From: an uncultured Rickettsiaceae bacterium
GTDB taxonomy: Bacteria; Pseudomonadota; Alphaproteobacteria; Rickettsiales; Rickettsiaceae
NCBI GenBank assembly: GCA_905479885.1
Contig: CAJQOE010000078.1
Span: 1 to 5,143 of the forward strand
Reading direction: 5' to 3'
Length of the DNA: 5,143 nt
The notes under the pieces are model-generated. The model did not search any database. It saw only the letters and a list, made by a program, of their open reading frames with translations, and was not told the origin of the DNA. Both the position numbers and the translations under genes were made by a program. This document shows positions 1 through 5,143 of this stretch, piece after piece; the first letter of the stretch is position 1; the number at the start of each line of letters is the position of its first letter.

Positions 1-826
1 CTAACCCGATATCAACAGACGGAGCAGAATGAGTAATTTTACCAATAGAAATCATATCCACACCAGTTTTGGCTATATCTGCTACTGTTTCAAGCGACAC
101 ATTCCCAGATACCTCTATAATGGCTCTATTGTCAATAATGCTAATGGCTTCAATTATTTGTTTAATACTCATATTATCCAACATAATTATATCTACCCCA
201 AAGCTAGCTGCTTCGGCTACTTGTTCCAAAGTATCACACTCTATTTCAATTTTAGCATAATGTGGATTATTTGCCTTCGCTTTTTCTAATGCTTTAGTAA
301 TACCACCGCAAATTGCAATATGATTATCTTTGATTAGAATACTACTATCCAAACAAAGGCGATGATTATGCCCCCCTCCACACAGCACAGCATATTTCTG
401 CAAACTCCTATATAAAGGAGTCGTCTTACGTGTATCAAAAATCTTAGCCTTAGTACCTTTGATTTTTTGTACAAATGCATGTGTAACAGTAGATATTCCT
501 GATATATGTTGTAGATAATTCAAAACCACACGTTCTAGTAATAATAGTTCCCTAGCAGATCCGCTACCAGACAATATAACACTACCAGCTTGTATCAGAT
601 CTGAATCTTTGCAGTGAAGTTTATATTTTATAGAGGAGTATGTATCAAAATAATATTGAGCTATCTGCAGGCCACAAATAATTATCTCTTCTCTAGTATT
701 AATTCCAAAACTTACTTGAGATTCTTTATCTATGACTGAATCAGAGGTAATGTCTCCCTTTATTCCATAATCTTCTTTGAAGCTTATATCTAAAGAATCC
801 TTTAATACATTAATTTGTAGTGTCAT
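1..826 (-). CDS. nadC: Nicotinate-nucleotide pyrophosphorylase (decarboxylating), 3' end cut by window edge
   Basis: Quinolinate phosphoribosyltransferase: converts quinolinate and PRPP to nicotinate mononucleotide, CO2 and pyrophosphate, the step at which de novo synthesis joins the common NAD pathway in the cytoplasm. Reading leftward from ATG at 826-824, 275 codons stay open to the edge. The family landmarks are present in order: ERVVLNYLQHISGIST (R99), DTRKTTP (131-137; R133, K134), GGGHNHR (150-156; H155, R156), LIKDNH (164-169; K166), IEIE (E196), IIMLDNM (D217) and the end THSAPSVDIGL. Their spacing fits the known quinolinate- and PRPP-binding residues. Bacterial NadC is usually about 280-297 residues and ends soon after this last motif, so only a few residues should be missing. 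A GTGAG six bases before the ATG supports the start. Oddities: TTPLYR where TTPGLR is usual, and NHRLCL where NHRxGL is usual. All catalytic residues remain, so it is probably active. Confidence 0.95.
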   Translation of the reverse strand, partial: MTLQINVLKDSLDISFKEDYGIKGDITSDSVIDKESQVSFGINTREEIIICGLQIAQYYFDTYSSIKYKLHCKDSDLIQAGSVILSGSGSARELLLLERVVLNYLQHISGISTVTHAFVQKIKGTKAKIFDTRKTTPLYRSLQKYAVLCGGGHNHRLCLDSSILIKDNHIAICGGITKALEKAKANNPHYAKIEIECDTLEQVAEAASFGVDIIMLDNMSIKQIIEAISIIDNRAIIEVSGNVSLETVADIAKTGVDMISIGKITHSAPSVDIGL

Positions 827-940
827 AATAATCTCACTTGTAATGACTTTTTATCTAAGTGAATATATACTATTATTTTTTTTGTGGTAGCTCGTATTAA
901 ATAGTAATAGTAGTAATCACTTTAAATAAAGGAAACTGTG
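827..940. promoter_or_regulatory. Divergent nadC/iscX intergenic region
   Basis: This 114-bp, very AT-rich spacer lies between the outward-facing starts of nadC and iscX, so it must hold the promoters or leader of at least one of them unless iscX is read from elsewhere. It contains a run of eight or more T (about 875-883) and TA-rich stretches such as TATATAC near 864. No -35/-10 pair close to consensus stands out on either strand, and I see no convincing operator palindrome. The regulatory role is inferred from gene geometry alone. Confidence 0.45.
928..932 (+). promoter_or_regulatory. Shine-Dalgarno of iscX, deciding its start
   Basis: AAAGG sits eight bases before the ATG at 941 and five bases before the GTG at 938. 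The spacing favours ATG 941, so the protein begins MHWSDI rather than with the adjacent GTG codon. Confidence 0.6.
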
Positions 941-1141
941 ATGCATTGGAGCGATATAGAAGAAATTGCTGTACACCTTGAAGAGTCGTACGCTGAAGAA
1001 GAAATACCTGAGTATAATTTACCATACCTTAAAGAAATGGTAGTATCTCTTTCGAATTTCGAAGACCACGAAATAGAAGTTGAGGACTCTACTATGAAGC
1101 AAATCCTTGAACACTGGATAGAGATCCGCAACGAAGAATAA
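941..1141 (+). CDS. iscX: Fe-S cluster assembly accessory protein IscX
   Basis: Small acidic protein of the ISC iron-sulfur assembly system. In E. coli, IscX (YfhJ) binds the cysteine desulfurase IscS at the site also used by frataxin and binds iron weakly through an acidic face. Here the 66 residues match the family length and plan: an N-terminal WSDIEEIAVHLEESY helix (3-17), a central NLPYLKEMVVSL helix (26-37), the F-x-D-type turn NFEDHEIEVEDS (39-50), and the final helix MKQILEHWIEIRNEE (52-66) with the conserved W59 near the end. About a third of residues are Asp or Glu, as expected. No other isc gene is adjacent, so it is detached from the usual iscSUA-hscBA-fdx-iscX order. It faces away from nadC and is followed 80 bp later by recA in the same direction. 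Identification is by overall pattern and length. A different small acidic protein is possible but less likely. Confidence 0.85.
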   Translation: MHWSDIEEIAVHLEESYAEEEIPEYNLPYLKEMVVSLSNFEDHEIEVEDSTMKQILEHWIEIRNEE

Positions 1142-1221
1142 TATTTTTTGTACAATATTCAAGATTTAACTAGATTTTCTAATTTAGACGTAATATAACT
1201 TTCGTTGATGTAATTTATTTA
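1142..1221 (+). promoter_or_regulatory. iscX-recA spacer, possible recA promoter
   Basis: An 80-bp AT-rich gap with no terminator hairpin plus T-run after iscX, so read-through into recA is possible. TAATATAAC at 1191-1199 could serve as a -10 element, but no good -35 lies 16-18 bases upstream (nearest candidates are TAGATT at 1171-1176 and TTTAAC at 1165-1170). I see neither the alphaproteobacterial LexA box (GTTC-N7-GTTC or GAAC-N7-GAAC) nor the E. coli CTGT-N8-ACAG box, which suggests recA is not under classical SOS control here. Confidence 0.3.
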
Positions 1222-2271
1222 ATGAATGTAGAGATCATGGAAAAAGAAAGAGCACTAGCTGCAGCCCTTAGCCAAATTGAAAAAAACTATGGCAAAGGCT
1301 CGGTAATGAAATTAGGGCAACGTCAAGAAATGAATATTGAGGCAACCTCAACTGGGTCTGTAGGGCTTGATGTAGCACTTGGCGTTGGCGGTATACCGAA
1401 AGGAAGAATTATAGAAATTTTTGGCCCTGAAAGTTCAGGTAAAACTACCCTAACTCTACATGCAATTGCTGAAGCACAAAAAACAGGTGGAACCTGCGCT
1501 TTTATTGATGCAGAACATGCCTTAGACCCAATATATGCTAAGAACTTAGGCGTCAATATTGACGATCTTATTATTTCACAACCAGATACTGGTGAACAAG
1601 CTCTGGAAATTGCTGATACTTTAGTACGTTCTGGCGCCGTAGATATGGTGGTTATTGACAGTGTAGCAGCTTTAGTACCAAAAGCTGAAATTGATGGCGA
1701 AATGGGAGATTCTCATATGGGCCTGCAAGCTCGCTTGATGAGTCAAGCTCTACGAAAGCTAACAGCTTCTACTTCCAGAACTAACTGTACTATTATTTTC
1801 ATCAACCAAATTAGAATGAAAATCGGTGTTATGTTCGGCAGCCCAGAAACAACAACTGGTGGCAATGCTTTGAAATTTTATGCATCGATAAGACTAGACA
1901 TAAGACGCATTGGCTCTATTAAAGACAAAGAAGAAGTAGTCGGCAACCAGACTAGAGTAAAAGTAGTTAAGAATAAAGTCTCACCACCATTTAAAACTGT
2001 AGAATTCGACATTATTTACGGCGAAGGGATTTCTAAAGAAGGAGAGCTAATTGACCTTGGCGTCAAGTATGAATTTGTTGAAAAATCCGGCGCTTGGTTC
2101 TCATATGGTGAAATTAGAATTGGTCAAGGGCGCGAAAATGCTAAGCAATATATGCGAAATCATCCAGAAGTTGCAAGTGAACTAGAAGGCAAGATAAAAA
2201 CTAAATTGTTAAATGCTAAAAATGGCTTTGAAGAAATAGTGGCTATAAAGCAAGAGAAAATCGAAGCGTAG
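1222..2271 (+). CDS. recA: Recombinase RecA
   Basis: ATP-dependent DNA strand-exchange protein for homologous recombination and repair. The 349 residues include Walker A GPESSGKT (68-75), catalytic E98 in FIDAEHA, Walker B DMVVIDSVAAL (141-151), DNA-binding loop L1 around GEMGDSHMGLQAR (159-171), the Q196 switch residue in FINQIRMKIGVMFG and loop L2 through SPETTTGG (207-214), then the C-terminal domain with VEKSGAWFSYGEIRIGQGREN (286-306). Nothing essential is missing. The tail after residue 335 is short and mixed in charge (ending IKQEKIEA), not the long acidic tail of E. coli RecA. The start is uncertain: ATG 1222 has no clear Shine-Dalgarno, and ATG 1237 (giving MEKERALAAAL) has GAG only three bases upstream. 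An in-frame TAA at 1174-1176 rules out a much longer protein. fabG starts 22 bp after the stop, so the two are probably co-transcribed. Confidence 0.98.
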   Translation: MNVEIMEKERALAAALSQIEKNYGKGSVMKLGQRQEMNIEATSTGSVGLDVALGVGGIPKGRIIEIFGPESSGKTTLTLHAIAEAQKTGGTCAFIDAEHALDPIYAKNLGVNIDDLIISQPDTGEQALEIADTLVRSGAVDMVVIDSVAALVPKAEIDGEMGDSHMGLQARLMSQALRKLTASTSRTNCTIIFINQIRMKIGVMFGSPETTTGGNALKFYASIRLDIRRIGSIKDKEEVVGNQTRVKVVKNKVSPPFKTVEFDIIYGEGISKEGELIDLGVKYEFVEKSGAWFSYGEIRIGQGRENAKQYMRNHPEVASELEGKIKTKLLNAKNGFEEIVAIKQEKIEA

Positions 2272-2293
2272 AACTAAAAATTGAGTAAAAAAA

Positions 2294-3019
2294 ATGACAG
2301 ATTTATCAGGTAGCCATGCTCTAATTACTGGAGCTAGTGGTGGTATAGGAAAAGCAATTGTAAAACAATTACACAAACTAGGAGCGCATGTATATATTAG
2401 TGGCAGCAATCTAGAAAAACTAGAAAGCCTTGGTGCAGAGCTTGGGAATAATTACACCATCAAACAATGTAATTTATCCGATTCAACCGCTTGCGCCTCG
2501 TTGCTAGACGATATAGAAAAATTAGATATATTAGTCTGCAATGCTGGTATAACCAAAGATGGTCTGGCTATTAAAATGTCAGAGAATGACTTTAATGATG
2601 TTATTGATATTAATTTAAAAGCTAATTTCATTTTAAATCGTGCTGCAATTAAAAAAATGATGCGTGCACGTTATGGGCGTATTATTAATATTTCATCAGT
2701 AGTAGGCGTGGCAGGAAACCCCGGACAAGCAAATTATTGTGCATCAAAAGCTGGCCTAATAGGCATGACTAAATCGCTCGCAATTGAAGTGGCAACAAGG
2801 GGAGTGACTATAAACGCTGTAGCTCCAGGATTCATAGAATCTGATATGACGCATGCTCTTACAGAGCCACAGAAAGAATCAATTATGCAAAAAATACCTC
2901 TAAAAACTCTTGGACAGCCAGCAGATATTGCACATGCCGTAGCCTTTTTAGCAAGCCCTTTGTCCGCCTATATTACAGGACAAACTATACATGTTAATGG
3001 CGGCATGTTGATGGTTTAA
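2294..3019 (+). CDS. fabG: 3-oxoacyl-[acyl-carrier-protein] reductase FabG
   Basis: NADPH-dependent short-chain dehydrogenase/reductase that reduces 3-oxoacyl-ACP to (R)-3-hydroxyacyl-ACP, the first reduction of type II fatty acid elongation. The 241 residues form one Rossmann domain: cofactor motif TGASGGIG (12-19), NAG (83-85), active-site tetrad N107, S135 (in INISSVVG), Y148 and K152 (YCASK), then the PGFIESDM segment (179-185) and the usual end YITGQTIHVNGGMLMV. Length and all catalytic residues fit FabG rather than a general SDR. The neighbouring acpP and fabF, which supply the carrier and the condensing enzyme, confirm the role. The TTGAG at 2281-2285 is eight bases before the ATG and serves as ribosome binding site. 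The gene starts 22 bp after recA, so it is likely read from the recA promoter. It is separated from acpP by a 106-bp gap containing a hairpin. Confidence 0.97.
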   Translation: MTDLSGSHALITGASGGIGKAIVKQLHKLGAHVYISGSNLEKLESLGAELGNNYTIKQCNLSDSTACASLLDDIEKLDILVCNAGITKDGLAIKMSENDFNDVIDINLKANFILNRAAIKKMMRARYGRIINISSVVGVAGNPGQANYCASKAGLIGMTKSLAIEVATRGVTINAVAPGFIESDMTHALTEPQKESIMQKIPLKTLGQPADIAHAVAFLASPLSAYITGQTIHVNGGMLMV

Positions 3020-3053
3020 AGATTTTTTATTCTAGCAAAAGATTTTTTTTTAT
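3018..3053 (+). repeat. Two short A-GA-T-tract direct repeats after fabG
   Basis: AAAGATTTTTTAT (3018-3030) overlaps the fabG stop codon and recurs as AAAAGATTTTTTTTTAT (3037-3053), about 20 bp apart and differing mainly in T-run length. The second copy contains nine T in a row, but no G+C-rich hairpin precedes it, so it is not a standard terminator. It may be a slippage-type duplication in AT-rich DNA. Function unknown. Confidence 0.35.
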
Positions 3054-3065
3054 GGTACAAGAATG

Positions 3066-3100
3066 AAATCAGTAATTTGAGCGTACTCAAATTACTATTT
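3066..3100 (+). promoter_or_regulatory. Hairpin in the acpP leader
   Basis: AGTAATTTGAG (3071-3081) and CTCAAATTACT (3086-3096) form a perfect 11-bp stem around the four-base loop CGTA. With C3070 bulged, AAAT (3066-3069) can pair with ATTT (3097-3100), giving 15 pairs. No T-run follows on either strand, so it is not a typical intrinsic terminator. It ends 12 bases before the acpP Shine-Dalgarno AAGG (3113-3116) and leaves that site unpaired. It might stabilise or mark a processing site for the acpP-fabF message, or partly terminate recA-fabG transcripts. These roles are inference; the pairing is seen directly. Confidence 0.6.
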
Positions 3101-3125
3101 AAAGAACTCAAAAAGGTTTTACATT

Positions 3126-3368
3126 ATGAGCGATAATATCGAACAAAAGATTATAAAGACTGTTGCTGAAACTCTAAGAATTGAAGAAGGAACTATATCT
3201 ACAGAATCTAAATTCGTTGATGATCTAGGCGCAGATAGCCTTGATTTAGTTGAATTAATGATGGCCATTGAAGCTGCTTTTGATTGTGATATTCCTGATG
3301 AAGAAGCGGGTAAAATTGCAACTGTTGCAGATGCGGTGAAGTATGTTGAAAAACATCTTAACGCTTAA
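3126..3368 (+). CDS. acpP: Acyl carrier protein
   Basis: Small acidic cytoplasmic protein that carries growing acyl chains on a 4'-phosphopantetheine arm through fatty acid synthesis and also feeds lipid A and phospholipid assembly. The 80 residues match the family: helix 1 (about 3-17), the long loop, and the modification site GADSLDLVELMMAIE at 35-49 with S38 as the phosphopantetheine attachment serine. Then come the recognition helix II, DIPDEEAGKIATVADAV (55-71) and a C-terminal helix ending KHLNA. AAAAGG at 3111-3116, nine bases before the ATG, is a good ribosome binding site. fabF starts 30 bp after the stop, so the two are almost certainly co-transcribed. The upstream gap with its hairpin could allow acpP expression to differ from fabG, which would suit a protein needed in high amounts (inference). 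Confidence 0.98.
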   Translation: MSDNIEQKIIKTVAETLRIEEGTISTESKFVDDLGADSLDLVELMMAIEAAFDCDIPDEEAGKIATVADAVKYVEKHLNA

Positions 3369-3398
3369 ATTTGTACATTACTTTAAAAGGTAAACAGC

Positions 3399-4634
3399 AT
3401 GTCACCTAGAAGAGTCGTAATAACAGGAATTGGAATGGTCACCTCGCTTGGTCTAAATGCCAAGGATAGTTGGGATGGTATTTTATCTGGCAGAAGTGGC
3501 ATTAAAAACATTGTCGAATTTGATACTAGCAAACTACCTTGCAAGATAGCATCAACAATCCCCAATTTTAACCCAGAAAATTATATCCCCGCGCGTGATG
3601 TGCGTAAAATGGACAGATTTATCCAGATGGGTATTGCTGCGGCCATTGAAGCAGTCGAAGATAGCGGCTGGAAACCAGAAGGTGAACTAGCTAGAGATCT
3701 TACGGGTGTTATGGTGGGTTCTGGTATTGGTGGCCTTGGTATGATTGAAAAAACTGCTATGGAATTTCACGAATCAGAACGTGGTAAAGTAAGCCCTTAC
3801 TTTATCCCCTCTTCCCTAATAAACTTAGTGTCTGGCCATATTTCAATAAAATATGGTTTTTCTGGACCAAATAGCGCTGTTGCGACTGCATGTTCAACTG
3901 GCGCACATGCGATAGGTGATGCCGCAAGAATGATTAAATATGGCGATGCTGACGTAATGATAGCAGGTGGTACTGAAGCTCCAATCACCCCATCAGGGGT
4001 TGCCGGTTTCTCCGCAGCTCGCGCATTAGCCATTAACTTTAATGACAATCCAACCAGAGCTTCAAGGCCTTGGGATGTAGACCATTCAGGCTTCGTTATG
4101 GGTGAAGGCGCAGGTATAGTCGTGCTTGAAGAATACGAACATGCCATAAAACGTGGCGCAAAGATATACGCAGAAGTCGCAGGTTATGGCCTAACTGGTG
4201 ATGCCTTTCATATGACTTCACCAAATGGCAGGGGTGCTTTTAGGGCCATGGAAAATGCTTTAAAAGACGGGCGCACCAGCCCAAACCAGGTAGATTATAT
4301 CAACGCTCATGGCACCTCTACAATAATGGGAGATGCGATTGAACTAAACTCTGTACAAACTTTATTCGATGAAAATAAGTCGGTTAAAATGTCTTCAACC
4401 AAATCTTCAATTGGACATTTACTTGGCGCAGCAGGTAGTGTTGAAGCAATATTTACAGCCCTGGCCATCAGAGACCAAGTGGCACCCCCTACAATCAATC
4501 TGCATAAACCGATTGAAGAAGTAACTATGAACCTAGTGCCATTAACTGCTCAAAAAACAAAAATAGAGCATGCATTATCTAATTCATTTGGCTTTGGCGG
4601 GACCAACGCAAGCTTGCTATTACGCAAAGTCTAA
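3399..4634 (+). CDS. fabF: 3-oxoacyl-[acyl-carrier-protein] synthase II (KAS II)
   Basis: Elongating condensing enzyme: transfers an acyl chain from ACP to an active-site cysteine and joins it to malonyl-ACP with loss of CO2. The 411 residues are the normal FabF length and comprise the two thiolase-fold halves. Visible active-site elements are C165 in VATACSTGAHAIG, H304 in NAHGTST, K335 and H340 in STKSSIGHLLGAAG, and the gating phenylalanine F399 in SFGFGGTN. R-PWD-HSGFVMGEGAG (223-239) is also typical. FabF rather than FabB is favoured by the start RRVVITGIGMVTSLG, the length and the place directly after acpP. One small departure is NAHGTSTIMGD, where TSTPxGD is the common form. The substituted residue is beside, not in, the catalytic site. 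AAAAGG at 3385-3390 is eight bases before the ATG. Last gene of the run, followed at once by a terminator. Confidence 0.97.
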   Translation: MSPRRVVITGIGMVTSLGLNAKDSWDGILSGRSGIKNIVEFDTSKLPCKIASTIPNFNPENYIPARDVRKMDRFIQMGIAAAIEAVEDSGWKPEGELARDLTGVMVGSGIGGLGMIEKTAMEFHESERGKVSPYFIPSSLINLVSGHISIKYGFSGPNSAVATACSTGAHAIGDAARMIKYGDADVMIAGGTEAPITPSGVAGFSAARALAINFNDNPTRASRPWDVDHSGFVMGEGAGIVVLEEYEHAIKRGAKIYAEVAGYGLTGDAFHMTSPNGRGAFRAMENALKDGRTSPNQVDYINAHGTSTIMGDAIELNSVQTLFDENKSVKMSSTKSSIGHLLGAAGSVEAIFTALAIRDQVAPPTINLHKPIEEVTMNLVPLTAQKTKIEHALSNSFGFGGTNASLLLRKV

Positions 4635-4642
4635 AGGCGCAG

Positions 4643-4683
4643 AAAAAACTTCATTATCTCGATGCGATAATGAAGTTTTTTTT
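4643..4683. terminator. Intrinsic terminator after fabF, probably bidirectional
   Basis: Positions 4643-4658 pair perfectly with 4666-4681 (16 bp, A/T-rich base, core CTTCATTATC/GATAATGAAG) around a seven-base loop, and the 3' arm runs into eight T (4676-4683). It begins nine bases after the fabF stop. The 5' arm starts with six A, which read as T on the other strand, so it could also end transcription of the minus-strand gene whose stop is at 4692-4694. Confidence 0.9.
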
Positions 4684-4691
4684 GACAGTAT

Positions 4692-5010
4692 TTAACCTAA
4701 AATATCTAATACTGCAAATTCAAACGTTTGTCCACCAAGAAGCTCTATAGTTTCTGCTGAAAATAATGCTTCTTCTCCTTTGTATTCGAAGCTATTATAT
4801 TCAGTATCAATAAGCATCTGTTTAATTATATTTGTACCATCATCATTTTTTTCCTTTACTACTCGAAAATTACTAAAACAATCATAGGCTACCCAGCCAG
4901 TTTCTTCTTCTATTATATCTATGCCCTCAGGATTGTCGGCTAATTTATCTATACTCTCCCCAGTGGAAATGAAGCCTTTCTTGCCTACATATTGGGAGTA
5001 TGATGTAAAT
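4692..5010 (-). pseudogene. 3' remnant of an unknown gene, 5' end cut by an insertion sequence
   Basis: On the minus strand a frame of 105 codons runs from about 5009 to the TAA at 4694-4692. It has no ATG, GTG or TTG near its upstream end; the only in-frame ATG lies deep inside, in the KQMLIDTEY segment. The frame meets a TAG at 5018-5016, just inside the putative mobile element end at 5011. The product reads like real protein: FTSYSQYVGKKGFISTGE at the start, EEETGWVAYDCFSNFRVVKE in the middle, and SAETIELLGGQTFEFAVLDILG at the end. It is acidic, with no signal peptide or membrane segment visible. I do not recognise the family. The convergent terminator beside its stop supports a once-expressed gene. 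The simplest reading is a gene broken by the insertion. Use of a rare start such as the ATT in GFIST, preceded by AAGAAAGG, cannot be excluded but is unlikely. Confidence 0.65.
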
Positions 5011-5143
5011 TGTAACTACCTTTTGACCCCCTATTGTAATGAACTATTGACCCCCTAAATACCTAAAAAAATAGACAAAACCTACCACTATTTAATTGTA
5101 AATATTAACCATTAAGAATTAGATAATATTTTATATGGGTTTA
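5011..5143. mobile_element. Terminal end of an insertion sequence, probably IS21 family, running off the window
   Basis: The sequence changes character at about 5011, where it begins TGTAACTACC and then carries two copies of TTGACCCCCTA. IS21-family elements are known to start with TG, end with CA and carry repeated motifs inside each end as transposase-binding sites, and this end fits that plan. The boundary coincides with the point where the minus-strand reading frame is broken. No transposase coding is visible in the 133 bases available: an ATG at 5135 runs open to the edge but has no ribosome binding site. A weak GATAAT at 5122-5127 could be a -10 element. The target-site duplication would be the bases just left of 5011 (for example GTAAAT), with its copy outside the window. 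Family assignment is tentative. Confidence 0.6.
5023..5057 (+). repeat. Two direct copies of TTGACCCCCTA, 24-bp period
   Basis: Exact 11-base copies lie at 5023-5033 and 5047-5057. The C5 runs stand out against the AT-rich surroundings. A 24-bp period is a little over two helical turns, so both sites would face nearly the same side of the DNA, as expected for paired protein-binding sites at a transposon end. Confidence 0.85.

Noticed and set aside
29..289. Plus-strand open frames over the nadC region
   Set aside because: The minus strand encodes NadC with all family motifs over the same bases. The plus-strand products are composition artefacts.
922..1155. Minus-strand open frame of 77 codons opposite iscX
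   Set aside because: Ser/Ile-rich shadow of the acidic iscX codons. The plus frame has a good ribosome binding site and a family match.
1140..1159. AATATT...AATATT inverted repeat after iscX as a terminator
   Set aside because: The arms are six A/T pairs only, with an eight-base loop and no T-run after them, so it would be unstable. Such repeats are expected by chance in AT-rich DNA.
3797..4147. Open frame of 116 codons on the minus strand inside fabF
   Set aside because: It lies wholly opposite a full-length, motif-complete fabF and its protein has no recognisable pattern; it is a shadow frame.
4721..4730. CAAACGTTTG perfect palindrome as an operator
   Set aside because: It lies within the minus-strand coding remnant near its stop, is short, and has no second copy; chance is sufficient.
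5135..5143. ATG at 5135 as the start of the transposase gene
   Set aside because: Only three codons are visible and no Shine-Dalgarno precedes it, so a coding call cannot be supported.

Overview
The window comes from an AT-rich alphaproteobacterial genome, most likely an intracellular member of the Rickettsiales close to Rickettsiaceae. RecA and FabG read very like their Rickettsia counterparts as I remember them, for example the RecA start KERALAAALSQIEK-YGKGSVMKLGQR and the FabG end ITGQTIHVNGGMLMV. The order recA-fabG-acpP-fabF is also the order I recall from Rickettsia. The upstream nadC (de novo NAD synthesis) is not something I associate with classical Rickettsia, so a less reduced relative is plausible. 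The placement rests on remembered sequences, not on a search.

Layout. Positions 1-826 (minus strand) hold nearly all of nadC, which runs off the left edge only a few residues before its usual end. A 114-bp divergent spacer (827-940) separates it from iscX (941-1141, plus), a small acidic Fe-S assembly accessory protein. After an 80-bp gap comes recA (1222-2271), then fabG 22 bp later (2294-3019). A 106-bp gap follows, containing a strong 11-bp perfect hairpin. Then come acpP (3126-3368) and fabF (3399-4634), and the cluster closes with a long-stemmed terminator (4643-4683) that looks usable from both sides. On the far side is a minus-strand reading frame of 105 codons (4692-5009) with no start codon. 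It stops abruptly at about 5010, where the sequence changes to what looks like the end of an insertion sequence: a TGTAAC tip and two copies of TTGACCCCCTA 24 bp apart, in the style of IS21-family ends. The element continues past the right edge.

How the genes work together. FabG, AcpP and FabF form the core of the type II fatty acid elongation cycle: carrier, condensing enzyme and first reductase. RecA is the recombinase and is close enough to fabG to share a transcript. IscX and NadC are separate housekeeping functions (Fe-S assembly, NAD synthesis). The conserved genes look intact and ordinary. The accessory interest is at the right end, where a gene of unknown function appears to have been cut by a mobile element. 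I saw no CRISPR array, tRNA, rRNA, phage gene or new multi-gene system.
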